A stretch of 64,000 bases of DNA from Anniella stebbinsi (taxonomy: Eukaryota; Chordata; Lepidosauria; Squamata; Anniellidae), in contig JARDYH010000001.1 in assembly GCA_029215795.1 (NCBI GenBank), positions 357,888,154-357,952,153 of the forward strand. The letters are read 5' to 3'. This document shows positions 13,001 to 25,000 of the stretch, in pieces. Position 1 is the first letter of the stretch. Each line of letters starts with the position of its first letter. The position numbers and the translations under genes were made by a program. The notes beneath the pieces were generated by a model. It saw only the letters and a list, made by a program, of their open reading frames with translations. It ran no database searches and had not been told where the DNA came from.

Positions 13001-16000
13001 AGTGGTTTTATAAAATTCAGATTGAGCCCACAATAAAGCAGCATAACCAGAAAAGATGTAGTGCTTCTTTAGATTAAGGGGAAATCACATTTCCTTACCA
13101 AGGTTTTGCTTCCTGCTTCTCTTGCGCAATTGTAACGGGGCTGCATTACATGGGTAGAGAGGGGTGACCATGCGGTCTGTAATTGAAAACTTCCCCTCCT
13201 CTCCATTCTCATAATATTGAATGGGACAGTGCCCTCTAGTGGGTGCTTTGTAGCACAACTTCCCTCGTACATGGTAGGAAATCCCGAAATATTTCAGCAA
13301 AATCAGGTATGTCATTAGCCTGGAGGGTAAAGGTGAATTGCTTTGGGTTTAAACTCAGACTTTACCCTCCCAGTCTCTTTTTCCTATAGTCAAAACTCTC
13401 CCAGGAATCAAATTCCCACATTAACTTATTAGCACACTCTTAGGGCTACTCTAAACGAGCAATTTATAGCACACAGAAGTTTCTGGGTCGATTACATGAT
13501 ACTGTAAACCTCCAGTGCCTCTCTCGTACTTTGGAAAGTTTTCTGCAGCTGAATGTGAAATGGAAATAAACTAGTAATAAAAAAAAACCCCATTCTGTTT
13601 CAGCATGAATAGAGGGAATCACGCTATAAGAAGAAGCAGACCACAGCGCCATCTTGTGGTCGTATAAATGAAATGCATAGCACTGCTGGTTAAAGGGGGG
13701 AAAGGAGAGGGGGGAAAGGAAATGTGTGTAAAGAGAGCACGTTGTGATCGCAGGATGAAAACGGAAACAGAAAGCTGTGGTAAAGTTGTGGGATTTTCCC
13801 TGATGTAGAAATGCTCTAACCTGGTTTGCACATTTACCACAAACCTGGTTGCCAATTCAATGCCCCATCACCACAGCTTGCCATGTCATCCCAACCCAGT
13901 GAGGGTATCTTGGTGGGGTGGTTAACAAGCCACCCCACAACTCTACAAGGCCATGGGTTCTGCGTGGTGCGTTAGCCACCCCCGCAAGACACCCTCACTG
14001 GGTTCGGATGAGACGAGAAGATGCACCAGGCGAAGGTGATTATGCAACTCATGGTGGATAACAAGCCCCCTTGTTATCATGCGAACTGGGCCTTAGTCAT
14101 ATAACTTTCACATTCTAACGTTGGGGCTCTGCTCAAATAAGCCATATCACAGACAACCTCCAAATGCATACCTGTGGCTAGCTGCAGTGACTCTGTCCAT
14201 TGTCCTTTTTCGGCCGACAATTCACCAACATTTTATCACACACACCTTTTGTTATTTCTAGGACCTCACTCATGTTGGAGTAATTTCAGGAGGGGATATG
14301 ACGCCTGAAACATCCTTGGCTAAGCTGTCATATGTGCTGGGCAAAAGGCACCTCTCTTGGAAGGAGAAGAAGGAGGTAATGAATGCATTACCTTCTGCAT
14401 TAAATTTAATTCTGCATTGAAATAACTACTTTTCTTCTGTCTTTATTTATTTAAAGATTTTTTAGCTGCCTTTCAGGGCAGAAGCTCTCCCAAGGCAGCT
14501 TGCAACCATATATAAAACAGCATACACATTAAAAGCAATAAAAAAACACTGAAAGTAAATATCAGTTAAAACAATAACAGCTAACATTAAAAACTAGTAA
14601 TAAAACAGTAATAAAACAGCAAGGGCAACAGCGCCAAACAGTATTCCATCATGAGAAGGCCTTAGTAAAATAAAACATTTTTAAGGCCTTCTTAAAAGCC
14701 TGTAAGGATGGTGCATGGTAGATCGTCGGTAGGAGTTTGTTCCATAGGTGTGGGGCCACTGCTGAGAAGGCCCTCTCCCATGTGGAGACCCACTTAATAT
14801 CTCTCACTGGTGGGCAGGTGAGAAGACCCTCTCTTTTTGATCTTAAAGGGTGGGCAGGTCTATTTCGGTGCTGAGATTCTTTTTCCTCAGGGGTTATCAG
14901 ATATTGTGCCAGTGGCTCTGATGTAGGGTTGCTGGGTTGTTTATTAACCACCCCAATCTCCCACCCTCTCCAGGTTCTCACATAACCACATGCTATGGCC
15001 GGCAAGGCTAATTAAAAAAATTGGACGGCACATGCCCAGCATATATACGAGCGATTAATAAGCAACTGTGGCTTATTAACCACCCACGCCTGTGTGAACC
15101 CAGTCACTGGCCCTGTTCAGAAGACACCTTAAACCATGGCTTTAACCACAGTGAATAAGGCCTTATTCACCGTGGTTAAAGCTATGGTTTAAGGTGTCTT
15201 CTGATCAGGGTCACTCTCTTCACCATTACAGCAGAGTGTGGCTGGCAAGTCTTAGTTGGAGTATTCCATAACTGAAATAATTCCCATCATAGGGTTGTAT
15301 CCAATTAGCCCCTTCTGCTGCTTCTGTTAGATGGGGTTTGGGGACCCTTTGAAGCAGTTGTACGTTTGGGGTTACAGTGGGGACCAGAGATGGGGAAAGT
15401 CTTATTGTGTGAGCTCATGTGACATTGGATGTTGCTCATTGTCAGAAAAACACATGTTAGACCCTGGCTTATGGAGTCTCACCTGACTGGACTTTATAAA
15501 GCACCCTTCTACTATAGTACTAGTTCGCAGCTTTATTGAAGAATCTTATTCTATTACTAGATTAATTTTAGGGGAGTTGGGTGATTCATTGGCCACAAGG
15601 TTGTGGTTAGAAGTCCATCAGTTGTGTATAGAGATTACTAAATTACTTCCCAAACATATTAAAACAAGGTTTAAGAAGAAAAAAATCTCTGGATTTCCCC
15701 CCAATGAAGTTGTGTCTGTTTCTTCCCTCCTTACACCTCCACTGCAGATGCTGGGTGACAACCTCAGAGGAGAAATGTCTTCTATGCTCACAGGAATCCA
15801 CAGCTCCTTAAGGAACAGCAAGTTTATTAATGTGATGACCAAATTTATAAGTCTTAATTGCAAAGAGGTAAATAAATAACACAATTTGATGCAAATATAA
15901 ACCTAACCTAGTTTTTAATATTGGATTATTCTGTTGGGTTTTTTCTATTAGTGATGAAAGTTTTAAGCTACCTGTGTATTTGTCCAGATTTTGCTCACTT

Positions 16001-19000
16001 CTTTGCTCATTTTGGACTTAACTATTAATCTATATGAATACACATTGGCCATATGTAATTTCTGTTCTCCTCCCACATGTATATAATATTGTATCAGTGT
16101 AGAGATAGGTGATAAAGAGATAGATAGAGTTCAAAGTAAAGATTCTCTCTACCTGTATGTCTATTTTGTTGTTGCTTAGGAGCTTGGAGCTTTACTTCCA
16201 TCTATGGCTTGTGCTGCTGCTAAAACTGGTGACTTGGATACATTGAAAGTGATTGAAGAAGTGGTAAATACAATTCATAACATTCAGATGTGTAATTGTG
16301 GCCTTGCTGTACTGGCCGAGCTGAGGTCTCTGGGGCACATATCCAAACATGCATGGGACTCAGGTGCATCTAGATTTAGCAGGTATCAGACAACAGATAT
16401 CAGGTCCCAGATCCAGTAAGCAAGGAAAGATTGAATTTTGCAGGACCTCCGACAATTCCTTGTCAAATGGCAAGACAGCAACATCTTGCTTAGGTGCCTG
16501 AGCTCAATTGAGCATCTCAGTAGCAAAACAGGCTGAGCTTCCAAGCGTCTGCCTCTTTCTGAAGAACTAGCAGAAATTTAAAAGAGCAGAGACTTGCCTT
16601 GGAGTTTTTCACTCTGATCTTCAGTGGTACCCTTTGCCAGAAGCTTAGCGGAGAGTCAGACGCCTTGAACAGTTGGAAAGGTGATGGGTCTGAGGATTTT
16701 AGTTCCTTGCTTGATGGGTAGTGTGAGGTAACAAATGTTCTAGATGATCTGCAGAGGATCTCTCCTTCAAAATGGGACTCCAGCCAGCTTGGGGTCTACA
16801 GGATCCCCGAGGGAGGCTCACGCTGACTCAGAACTGGGTTGGTCAACTCTGCCTCAGAGTCATCGTTCACAGCATCCGGGGACAGGAGTGTGACATGAGC
16901 AAGATCGTTGCCCATGCGGTCATCCAGTGTAATGGCAAGTAGGTTTACTGGAACAGCGTCTTTTGAAACAGAGCTCATGATATTTCAGCTATCTGTTTTG
17001 CAGACTTCTGGAGAAAAGCCATAACTCTGTTGCAGAGCATGTGCTTCTCACGCACAAGGCCCCAGATTAAATCTGTAGCATCCCCAGTTAAATAAAGATC
17101 TTGGGTCGCTGGTGATGGGAAATATCTTTGCTTGACACCCTGGACAGCTGCTACTAGTAGTCAAAGCGCATCATCAGATGAGCGTTTTATAGCACTCTCG
17201 TTACTGGCCAATTATGGATGTTCACGGGCCCTTTTGACAATGACGTCCGCCTCCTGTGCGTCTCCCACTCCTTCTGCTCTTTTTTCTGTGACAAAATAAG
17301 ACCCAGTAAATCTGATTGTTTTGAACGAAGCGAAACTTACTTCCATTTCCTGCTCTATGCAGGAAAAGCAGAGTGATAAAAACACCCACAATGGGTCATG
17401 TGGTCTTTGCTTGCTTCCTCTTTTTTATTTTATTTATTATATTTATATTCTGCCCCATAGCTGAAGCTCTCTGGGCAGTTTACAAAAATCCTCATGTGAA
17501 GAAAGAGGAAGCTGCTTGGGCCTATTGTGGGGCAGAAAAGTGACGGTAGAGAAACACGATTACCCCACCTTCTGATGACGCTCTTAGTAAACTATACTGG
17601 GTTAGAAGTGGTCTGACTTGGTACATTGTTGTTTCATAGGTTCAAGGAAAATTAGAAATATTTATTTATTTATTTATTGCATTTTTATACCTCCCCATAG
17701 CCGAAACTCTCTGAGTAGTTCACAAAAATTAAAACCATGAAATCATTTTAAGAAATATAAAACAAACAACTGTCTAAAAACACAAAATAACATATAACAT
17801 AGAAAACACAACCAGGATAAAACCAAGCAACAGAGCTCAATACAGATTAAAATACAAATTTAAAACAGCAAGGGTTAAAATTGGGTTAATTTAGCGGTTA
17901 AAATGCTGGGAGAATAAAAAGGTCTTCACCTGGCGATGAAAGGAGTGCAAAGTAGGCGCCAGGCGAACCTCTCTTGGGAGCTCATGGGGCCCAAATATCT
18001 GAAGGAGTGTCTCCTCCTATACCAACTTGCCTTTGCATTAAGAACGTCAGAAGGGGTCCTTGTCTGTACTCCTTCTACAAGAGAAGTACATTCATCATTC
18101 TCTGTGGCATTGCTACTTGTCATGATGGCTATGCTTCTGTATGTCAGTTGCTGAGGAACTGATAGTCTTCTCCTCGATGAATTTGTCTAATCCCCCTTTA
18201 AAGCCATCCAAGTTGATGTCAATTACTATGTCTTGTGGTACTGAAGTCCATAATTTAGCTATGGATTTAGTTAAATAATTGGTCTCGACTTGAACAGATG
18301 GAAGATGTCTTTTTTTTTTTTTCCAGGGTGGAAACCTGAGCTGTGAAGATTATGATGGCCGCACTCCACTGCATGTTGCATCAAGTGAAGGGCACGTTCA
18401 GCTAGCTGAGTACTTACTAAAAAGAGGGGCAAGTGTTTATGCTAAAGACAGATATGGTGCCACCCCGTTGATGAATGCCATCGAATTCAGGTAGAAAAAG
18501 AGAAATCGATACTGAATGTTCAAAGAGCAAACCTTAAAAACAACAACCCTCAGTTCTCAAACACTGGCTTAGTTCAGACAACACGTTAGTCAAAGCAATG
18601 TGAAAACTCCATTCAACAGTTGAGTTTTACGGGGTATTCTCCACACAACATGTTCTAACTCCACCGTTGTGTGACTGTGGGCTCTCGTGGAGTTGAGTAA
18701 AATCTGTTGTGATGTTTCATTGACATTTCCAACGCCCTCTTTCCTCCCGATGGTATCCCATCAGCCATTGCTGCAAAAAAACCCAATTGGTACCACTTGC
18801 TTGCTTGGCAGGCAGAGATCCAGTGAGAGCAAGCAAGCAGGCAATGGCATTTCCTGCTCCTCCTTCTTACCACCACTATTTACTGGGCCTGAGTGAGAGG
18901 TTGATGAACAAACAGATTTCAGAAGTGAAGAGGAGGAGCAACTCCAGGGAGCTGTTTTTAGTGGGCCCTTGCTGGAGTATGTGCTCTTCACAGGTGCCCA

Positions 19001-22000
19001 ACCATGCCTGGCCTTATCACTGTCCCTCTCTCCCTTTGGGCCTTGTGGTAGGGAGGACTGGGCTTGTTCATTGCTGCTTTGTAAATTGGAGAATATAGGG
19101 CTCCTTCAGACAGGAGGAAATCGTGTTTCCTTACTGTAGCTCTCCTTCCTGCTTCTCTTCCACATTTGCAACCAGCTGAAATTGCACAAGGAAGAGAGCA
19201 ATGACCACATGGCTTGTACAGTTCAATGCAGTTCAATGGGACAGCGCCCTCTAGTGGGCATTTAATAGCACAACTTCAGCTGCACACAGTAGGGAATCCT
19301 GACAAATACCAACATATCTTAAAAGAGCCGGGTTTTCTGGGGATTATTTTTTTATCGCTAAAACCAGGAAATGGAGCGGGAGACACACACGGCGTTGTCA
19401 AAATGACCCGTGAACATCTATGGCCAGTCATGAGTGTGTTATAAAACACTAATTTAAAGACACTCATAGAAAGCTGAGTGGTTAAACTCCTATCCCTGGT
19501 AGTTTCATTAAGAATCTATTAACTATTAAATTGTCCATTTTTATATTGAGGTTTTCTTTCATTTTTTTTTCTTCCCCTGCGCCCCCACCCCATAAAGGCA
19601 CATGGACATAATACGGCTACTTCGAGAAACAGGAGCTCATCTTTCCAATGAAGAGCTAAAGAATGCTGGAACCAAACTTTGCCTGTAAGGAAAAACAAAC
19701 AAACCTAAAATTAATCTTAAGAACAAAAGAAAGGCCTGCTGGGTAGACTGAAGGTCCATGCAATCCAGTATCCTACTTCCTTTGCACAGTGGCAAACCAG
19801 ATGCCTCTGGGGAGCCAATAAGGGGTACCAAGTCAATACCCCATCTCCATTTGTTGTTTCCCCAGCAAATGGCGTGAAGTGGCATATTTAAAGTAGATGA
19901 GGGCTCGGATATTGGCCTGAGAGCGTCTGATGCAGCAGCGTTGCTGAGGCTGAACCCTACTGGCAGCCCGATATAAGAGTGAGATAGAGGAAATTTTTGG
20001 ATCGGCCGCCATTTTTCCCCCCATAGAATTGCATTGCAATGCAAGTCTATGAGGAAAAAATGGTGGCGGGTGGGTGAGGGGGGGCTAACTCCCTCCCCCC
20101 CAGGGCCATCTGCTGTGGATGGCCCCGGCAGGTAAGCCCCCTCCCCCGCGCTCCCTACCCCCCCCAGGGCTGACGGCTTCCATCCGCTGGCACCCGCGGG
20201 CGCCAGCGGATGGAAGCGGACGGCCCCGGGGGGGTAGGCCCCCTCCCCCCTGCCACTGCTTACCTTCCAGGGACGTCCGCTCCCGTCCGGCACTGGCTGC
20301 TACTGCAAGTGGGCTTCGCGGCCTGCTCTAGGGTGGCACGCCGGGTGATGACATCACCCGGCACACCACCCTGGAGCAGGCCGTGAAGACCGCTCGCAGT
20401 AGCAGCCAGCGCCGGATGGGAGCGGACGTCCCTGGAAGGTAAACGCGCCGCGGACAGCCCTGCTAGGGAAGCCCCCCCGCTGTCCACTTCCATCGGCGGG
20501 CGGCTGCTGGTGCCCGCCAATGGAAGCAGCGGCGGGCACCAGCGGGTGCCCGCCGATCCATCCAAACTGGATTGGAACCTTTTCGGATCGGTTCGGATTG
20601 GATCGGCCGATCCAGTGGTGAGATCGGAAATCGGATAATTTATCCGATTTCCCCCTGGATTGGATTTGGATCGTGGATCGGATTCAATCCAGTGCACATC
20701 CCTAGTATAAACTGGGCCCCCAACAGAGTTTAAACGAGGGTCAGATCTACACCAAGCAGGATATAACATTTTTGAAAACGGTATATGGAATGTGTCATGG
20801 GCCCCAACAGTTGTCAATACTGTTATAAAGCAGTAGTGTAGATCCTGCCTAGGTTAACTGGATCTACTTAATCATTATTTCGTTTCTCTACCTCCCCATA
20901 GTCAGAGCTCTCTGGGCGGATTACAGCACCCTTCCTGCCCTTCAATTCTGTGCTTGTGTTCTTGGATATATGGCATTTTCCAGTTCCACAGTCCTATCTT
21001 TTCTAGACATGGGTGTTGCTAGATCACATTTTTTTCTGATCCATTTAGACAGCTTCCGAGAGGTCTAGGTCAGCAAGTCTGCATATATTACATTTCTTTT
21101 TCTGCAAGAAAAGGAAGAATCCCATTGATGACCTATATTCTATGGCGGAAAAGTCTATATGCTTTTTTAGTTACATCCATTTTGGGGAAATGAAGTTTTG
21201 CATTTTAATATTTAAATTGCATCAAATACACATGTACATATAACATAAAAAACAAAAACAAAACCAGTCAACATAAAAAAATACAGTCAGATATTAAAGA
21301 GGAATTTTATCAAAAGATAAAACAGTCAGCAGCGTTATTGGGGTCATGTCAGAAGTTTAACATATAGCAAATAACTAGTCTCTATATGAACAGATGGCTT
21401 GATAGTCCATAGTGGTCCTCTGATAAGCAATTAATTTAATTTAAGAAGATCTTTCAGTTAAGGGTGATTGAATCCCATTAAATTCCATGGGATAGAAACC
21501 ATCTAGCTGTGCACAGCATTGCAGCCTATAGGAGCACTACAACAAGGGTTCACATTTTGATCCATTTTTAAAAAATATATTATTATTAATGATTTTTTTT
21601 AACAGATTACTCTACAAAGCAGATCACTGTGAATATTAAGACATTACTATTTTCTTTAATTCTTTTATCTTATTTGCCTTTTACGTTTCTCTCCACTGCT
21701 GTAGATCTAGGCCAGATCTACACCAAGCAGGATATAGCACTAATAAAAGTGGTATGAAAATGATATATGATATGTGTCAATGGGCCTCAACAGTTGTCAG
21801 TGCACTTCAGTACTGCTATAAAGCAGTAGTGTGGCTCATGCCTCTTATATACTGCTTTATTTATTTATTTATTTTGTTACTTTTATATACCGCCCCATAG
21901 CTGAAGCTCTCCGGGCAGTTTACATAAGATTAAAACAATTAAAACGATATACAAAAATTAAAACAGCAAAAACATACAATATACACATACATTTAAAACC

Positions 22001-25000
22001 ACTATAATAACTTTAAAAAAGTTATAAGCCTAAAAACAAAATAAACCCAAGCTTTCATACCACTTTGATAGTACTATATCCTGCTTAGTAGGGATGTGTA
22101 TCGTATCGGGTCCGATGTCCGATAAAGAACTGATAAGGCCGTTATTGGACATCTGATGACCGATAACGATTATTTCCTAAGGAGGCCCTATCTGATTGGA
22201 TCCGATATCCATATGTCCGATAACTATCGGATATATTGGATTTTCGGTTTGAAGTTTAGGTGTTTTTGCCATAGACTTGCACTGGGGGAAAGAAAGCTTT
22301 CCCCCAGTGCAAGTCTATGGCGAAAACACTGGGCCGGCACTCCCTCCTTCCCCCCATGCATGCTCCTTATCTGCTACCATCACCACCGCCATCCTGCGCT
22401 GCCGTCCGCTAGCTCCGTAGTACTGATAAACAGGTTTTCCGGCCTGTTCCTCAGTACAGAGACGCGCTGAGTGATGACGTCATCACTCGACGTGTCTCTG
22501 TACTGAGGAACAGGCCTGAAAGCCTATTTATCAGTACTACGGTCCAAGTGGGTGGCAGCGCTGGATGGCGGCAGTGGCGACAGCAGCAGGTAAGGAGTGC
22601 GAGTGGGGGGAGGAAGCATCGGCCCAGTGTTTTTCCCCATAGACTTGCATTGGGGAAAGGCTTTCTTTCCCCCAATGCAAGCCTATGGGGAAAACACCTG
22701 AAATGGCGGTCCGTAATCAGATCGGAACTTCTGATATTTATCAGATCCGATATTTTTAATATCAGAAATTCCAATCCGATTCCGATTCCGAAATTTCTGG
22801 CCGTGCACATCCCTACTGCTTAGTGTGGATTAGGTCCTAGAGTCAAACTTCTCCACCTCATTCCACATTCTTTCAATATGTGCACAGATCTCAATTTGAA
22901 AGATTTTAAATTCCTCCCTCAATATTGTTTGCATCTCCTCTACTGTGTAATATTTTAGAGTCAGCCATCTTTCCTATCTGTTTCTTCCTTCTAGTCTGGA
23001 CTTTGTTTTCTTGATCTCCTTGAAACCTCCAAAGGGAGCTAAGTTTCCCCTGAGAAGCCTTATTCATTTAAAGTTGGGATACTGAATCAACTATAATTAA
23101 AACACCAGGAGTTGAATGGAAGAGTCCAAACAAAGGGATATAGGATAACCATATGTCAGGAAAAACCAGGACATGTCAGGATTTTTGGTAACAAATCCAG
23201 GAAGGGGGGGGGGAATTGTGAAATTTGAAGAAAGATCTGGATTTTTCCCATCCTTCCCCCACTCAAAGGGCAGCTCTACTTTATAGTCAATCGGAATTAA
23301 CAAAAATGCTTACAACTCAGTCATTTTTAAAGATAAGGAGATGAAACCTGGCATCATGGTAGCTCTTAAGTAGGGCTTTAGCCATGCCGTGTTTGAAGCA
23401 GATCCGTTAATCCATTTATTTTTAGGAATTTTTTTTTAAAAAATGAGGTTTTAAAATTATTTTTTTAAACAACCATCATTTTTAAAGATTAGGAGATGAA
23501 ACTTGGCATCATGATATCTCTTAAGTGGGGCTTTAACCATGCCACGTTTGAAGCCGATCCATTCATCAGTTTATTTTTAGAATTTTTTTAAAAAATTGAG
23601 GTTTTATAATTATTTTTTAAAACCGCTGGAGCCAGACTCTTCAAACTCAGGTTATCAAACCTCTTCTTTGGGGTCTTGCTAGAGTGACTAGATACAAAAC
23701 AGGGCAGGGCTCCTACAGCTTTAACTGTTGTGATGAAGAGGGAATTTCACCAGGCGCTGCATGCATACAAAAGACACCTGCTGAAATCCCCTTTTTAATA
23801 CAACTGTTAAAGATACGGGAGCCCTGTCCCCCTTTCCATATGGTCACCCTGTCTTGAAGTGACCCATCAAATCAGCCCATGGACAGCAGAGCTAGCAGAT
23901 ACACAGGTCACCTGGTCATAGGACGAGATGTATTGCATTTCAGTTTAAATTATAGTGATTTTTTTGAAATGTTCACCTACGCCTATAAATTAGCACTCAC
24001 ATTTCACGCAAATCACTGTCCTCTCTTGTCCTCTTTTCTGGTGATGAGTAAATAGCCACCCTAGATTCAAACTAAATCAATAAACCATTTCAACTGTTTG
24101 AAACTTAAAACACCTAAATAATTCCCCAGTAAATTCAAAAAATGAATACAACTCAGAAGGAACTCTTTTAGCATAGATAATATCAATTCATTAATTACAG
24201 AGGAAGGAAAATAAAACAATTGAGAAAGAGAGTGGGGAGTAAACTGAGGTAGTCGGAGCGTCTCTACATTAAGGGAAATTGCATTGTTTACCCATGGTTG
24301 TTGTGCTTTCTGGTTCTTTGGTACAATTGATATGGGCTGCATTACATGGGAGGAGAGAGGCGACAAGGTGAAAGATCCTACTATTTCCCAGGACTCCTTT
24401 AAACGACAGAATTGAGGGAGCACCTCTCCCTCCCTGGCACGTGCGCAAAAGAGCTGGGGGAGGGTGTCTTATTTTCATCTGCTGTTAAGACTGTAACCCT
24501 CACCACACTAATTTGGGAGTAAATCCTATTGAACAAAATGGGACGTACTTCTGAGTAGACATATGGGGAACTACTAGCCCAAACCAAGAGAAAGAAGAAA
24601 AAAATGATTTAAAAGAATCACACTGGATGTAAACCTAGCACAACTATAATCAAGCATATCGAAGGGTCTCGTTCTTGTGGTCTTATAGAACCCTCTACAT
24701 CCCTGCAGCACACTTATTTGGGAGTAAGCCCCACTGCACTTAAAGGGATGCTCTTGGTGGGGTGGGAGATCAGATCTGTCTCCCTTTGTTGCAGGGAGCA
24801 GTTTTACCTTCGTCTCCCTCCAATAGCAGGGGAAGTCCTTCCTTGGCAAGCTCATAGCGCAATGCCAGCTTTACACCCTGCCGATTTCACACCATTAAAG
24901 GTTTATTCCACCTTATCTCTGACCTTTTAAAAAACAGAATACACGTGGTGGGAGTCTCTTCTTGCAGGAGTTGAAAGGATTCCCCCTGAATTTTGCCCTT

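Larger units (their letters stand above)
21712..22850. mobile_element. foldback element split by two later insertions
   Basis: Left arm GATCTACACCAAGCAGGATA pairs with the right arm TATATCCTGCTTAG plus TGTGGATTAGGTC, which is interrupted by the 22089-22815 transposon. An L2 tail sits between the arms at 21855-22045. Confidence 0.75.

Noticed and set aside
19637..20293. 218-residue minus-strand open frame, the longest in the window
   Set aside because: Antisense to exon 13 and then transposon sequence; composition follows the hAT-like element.
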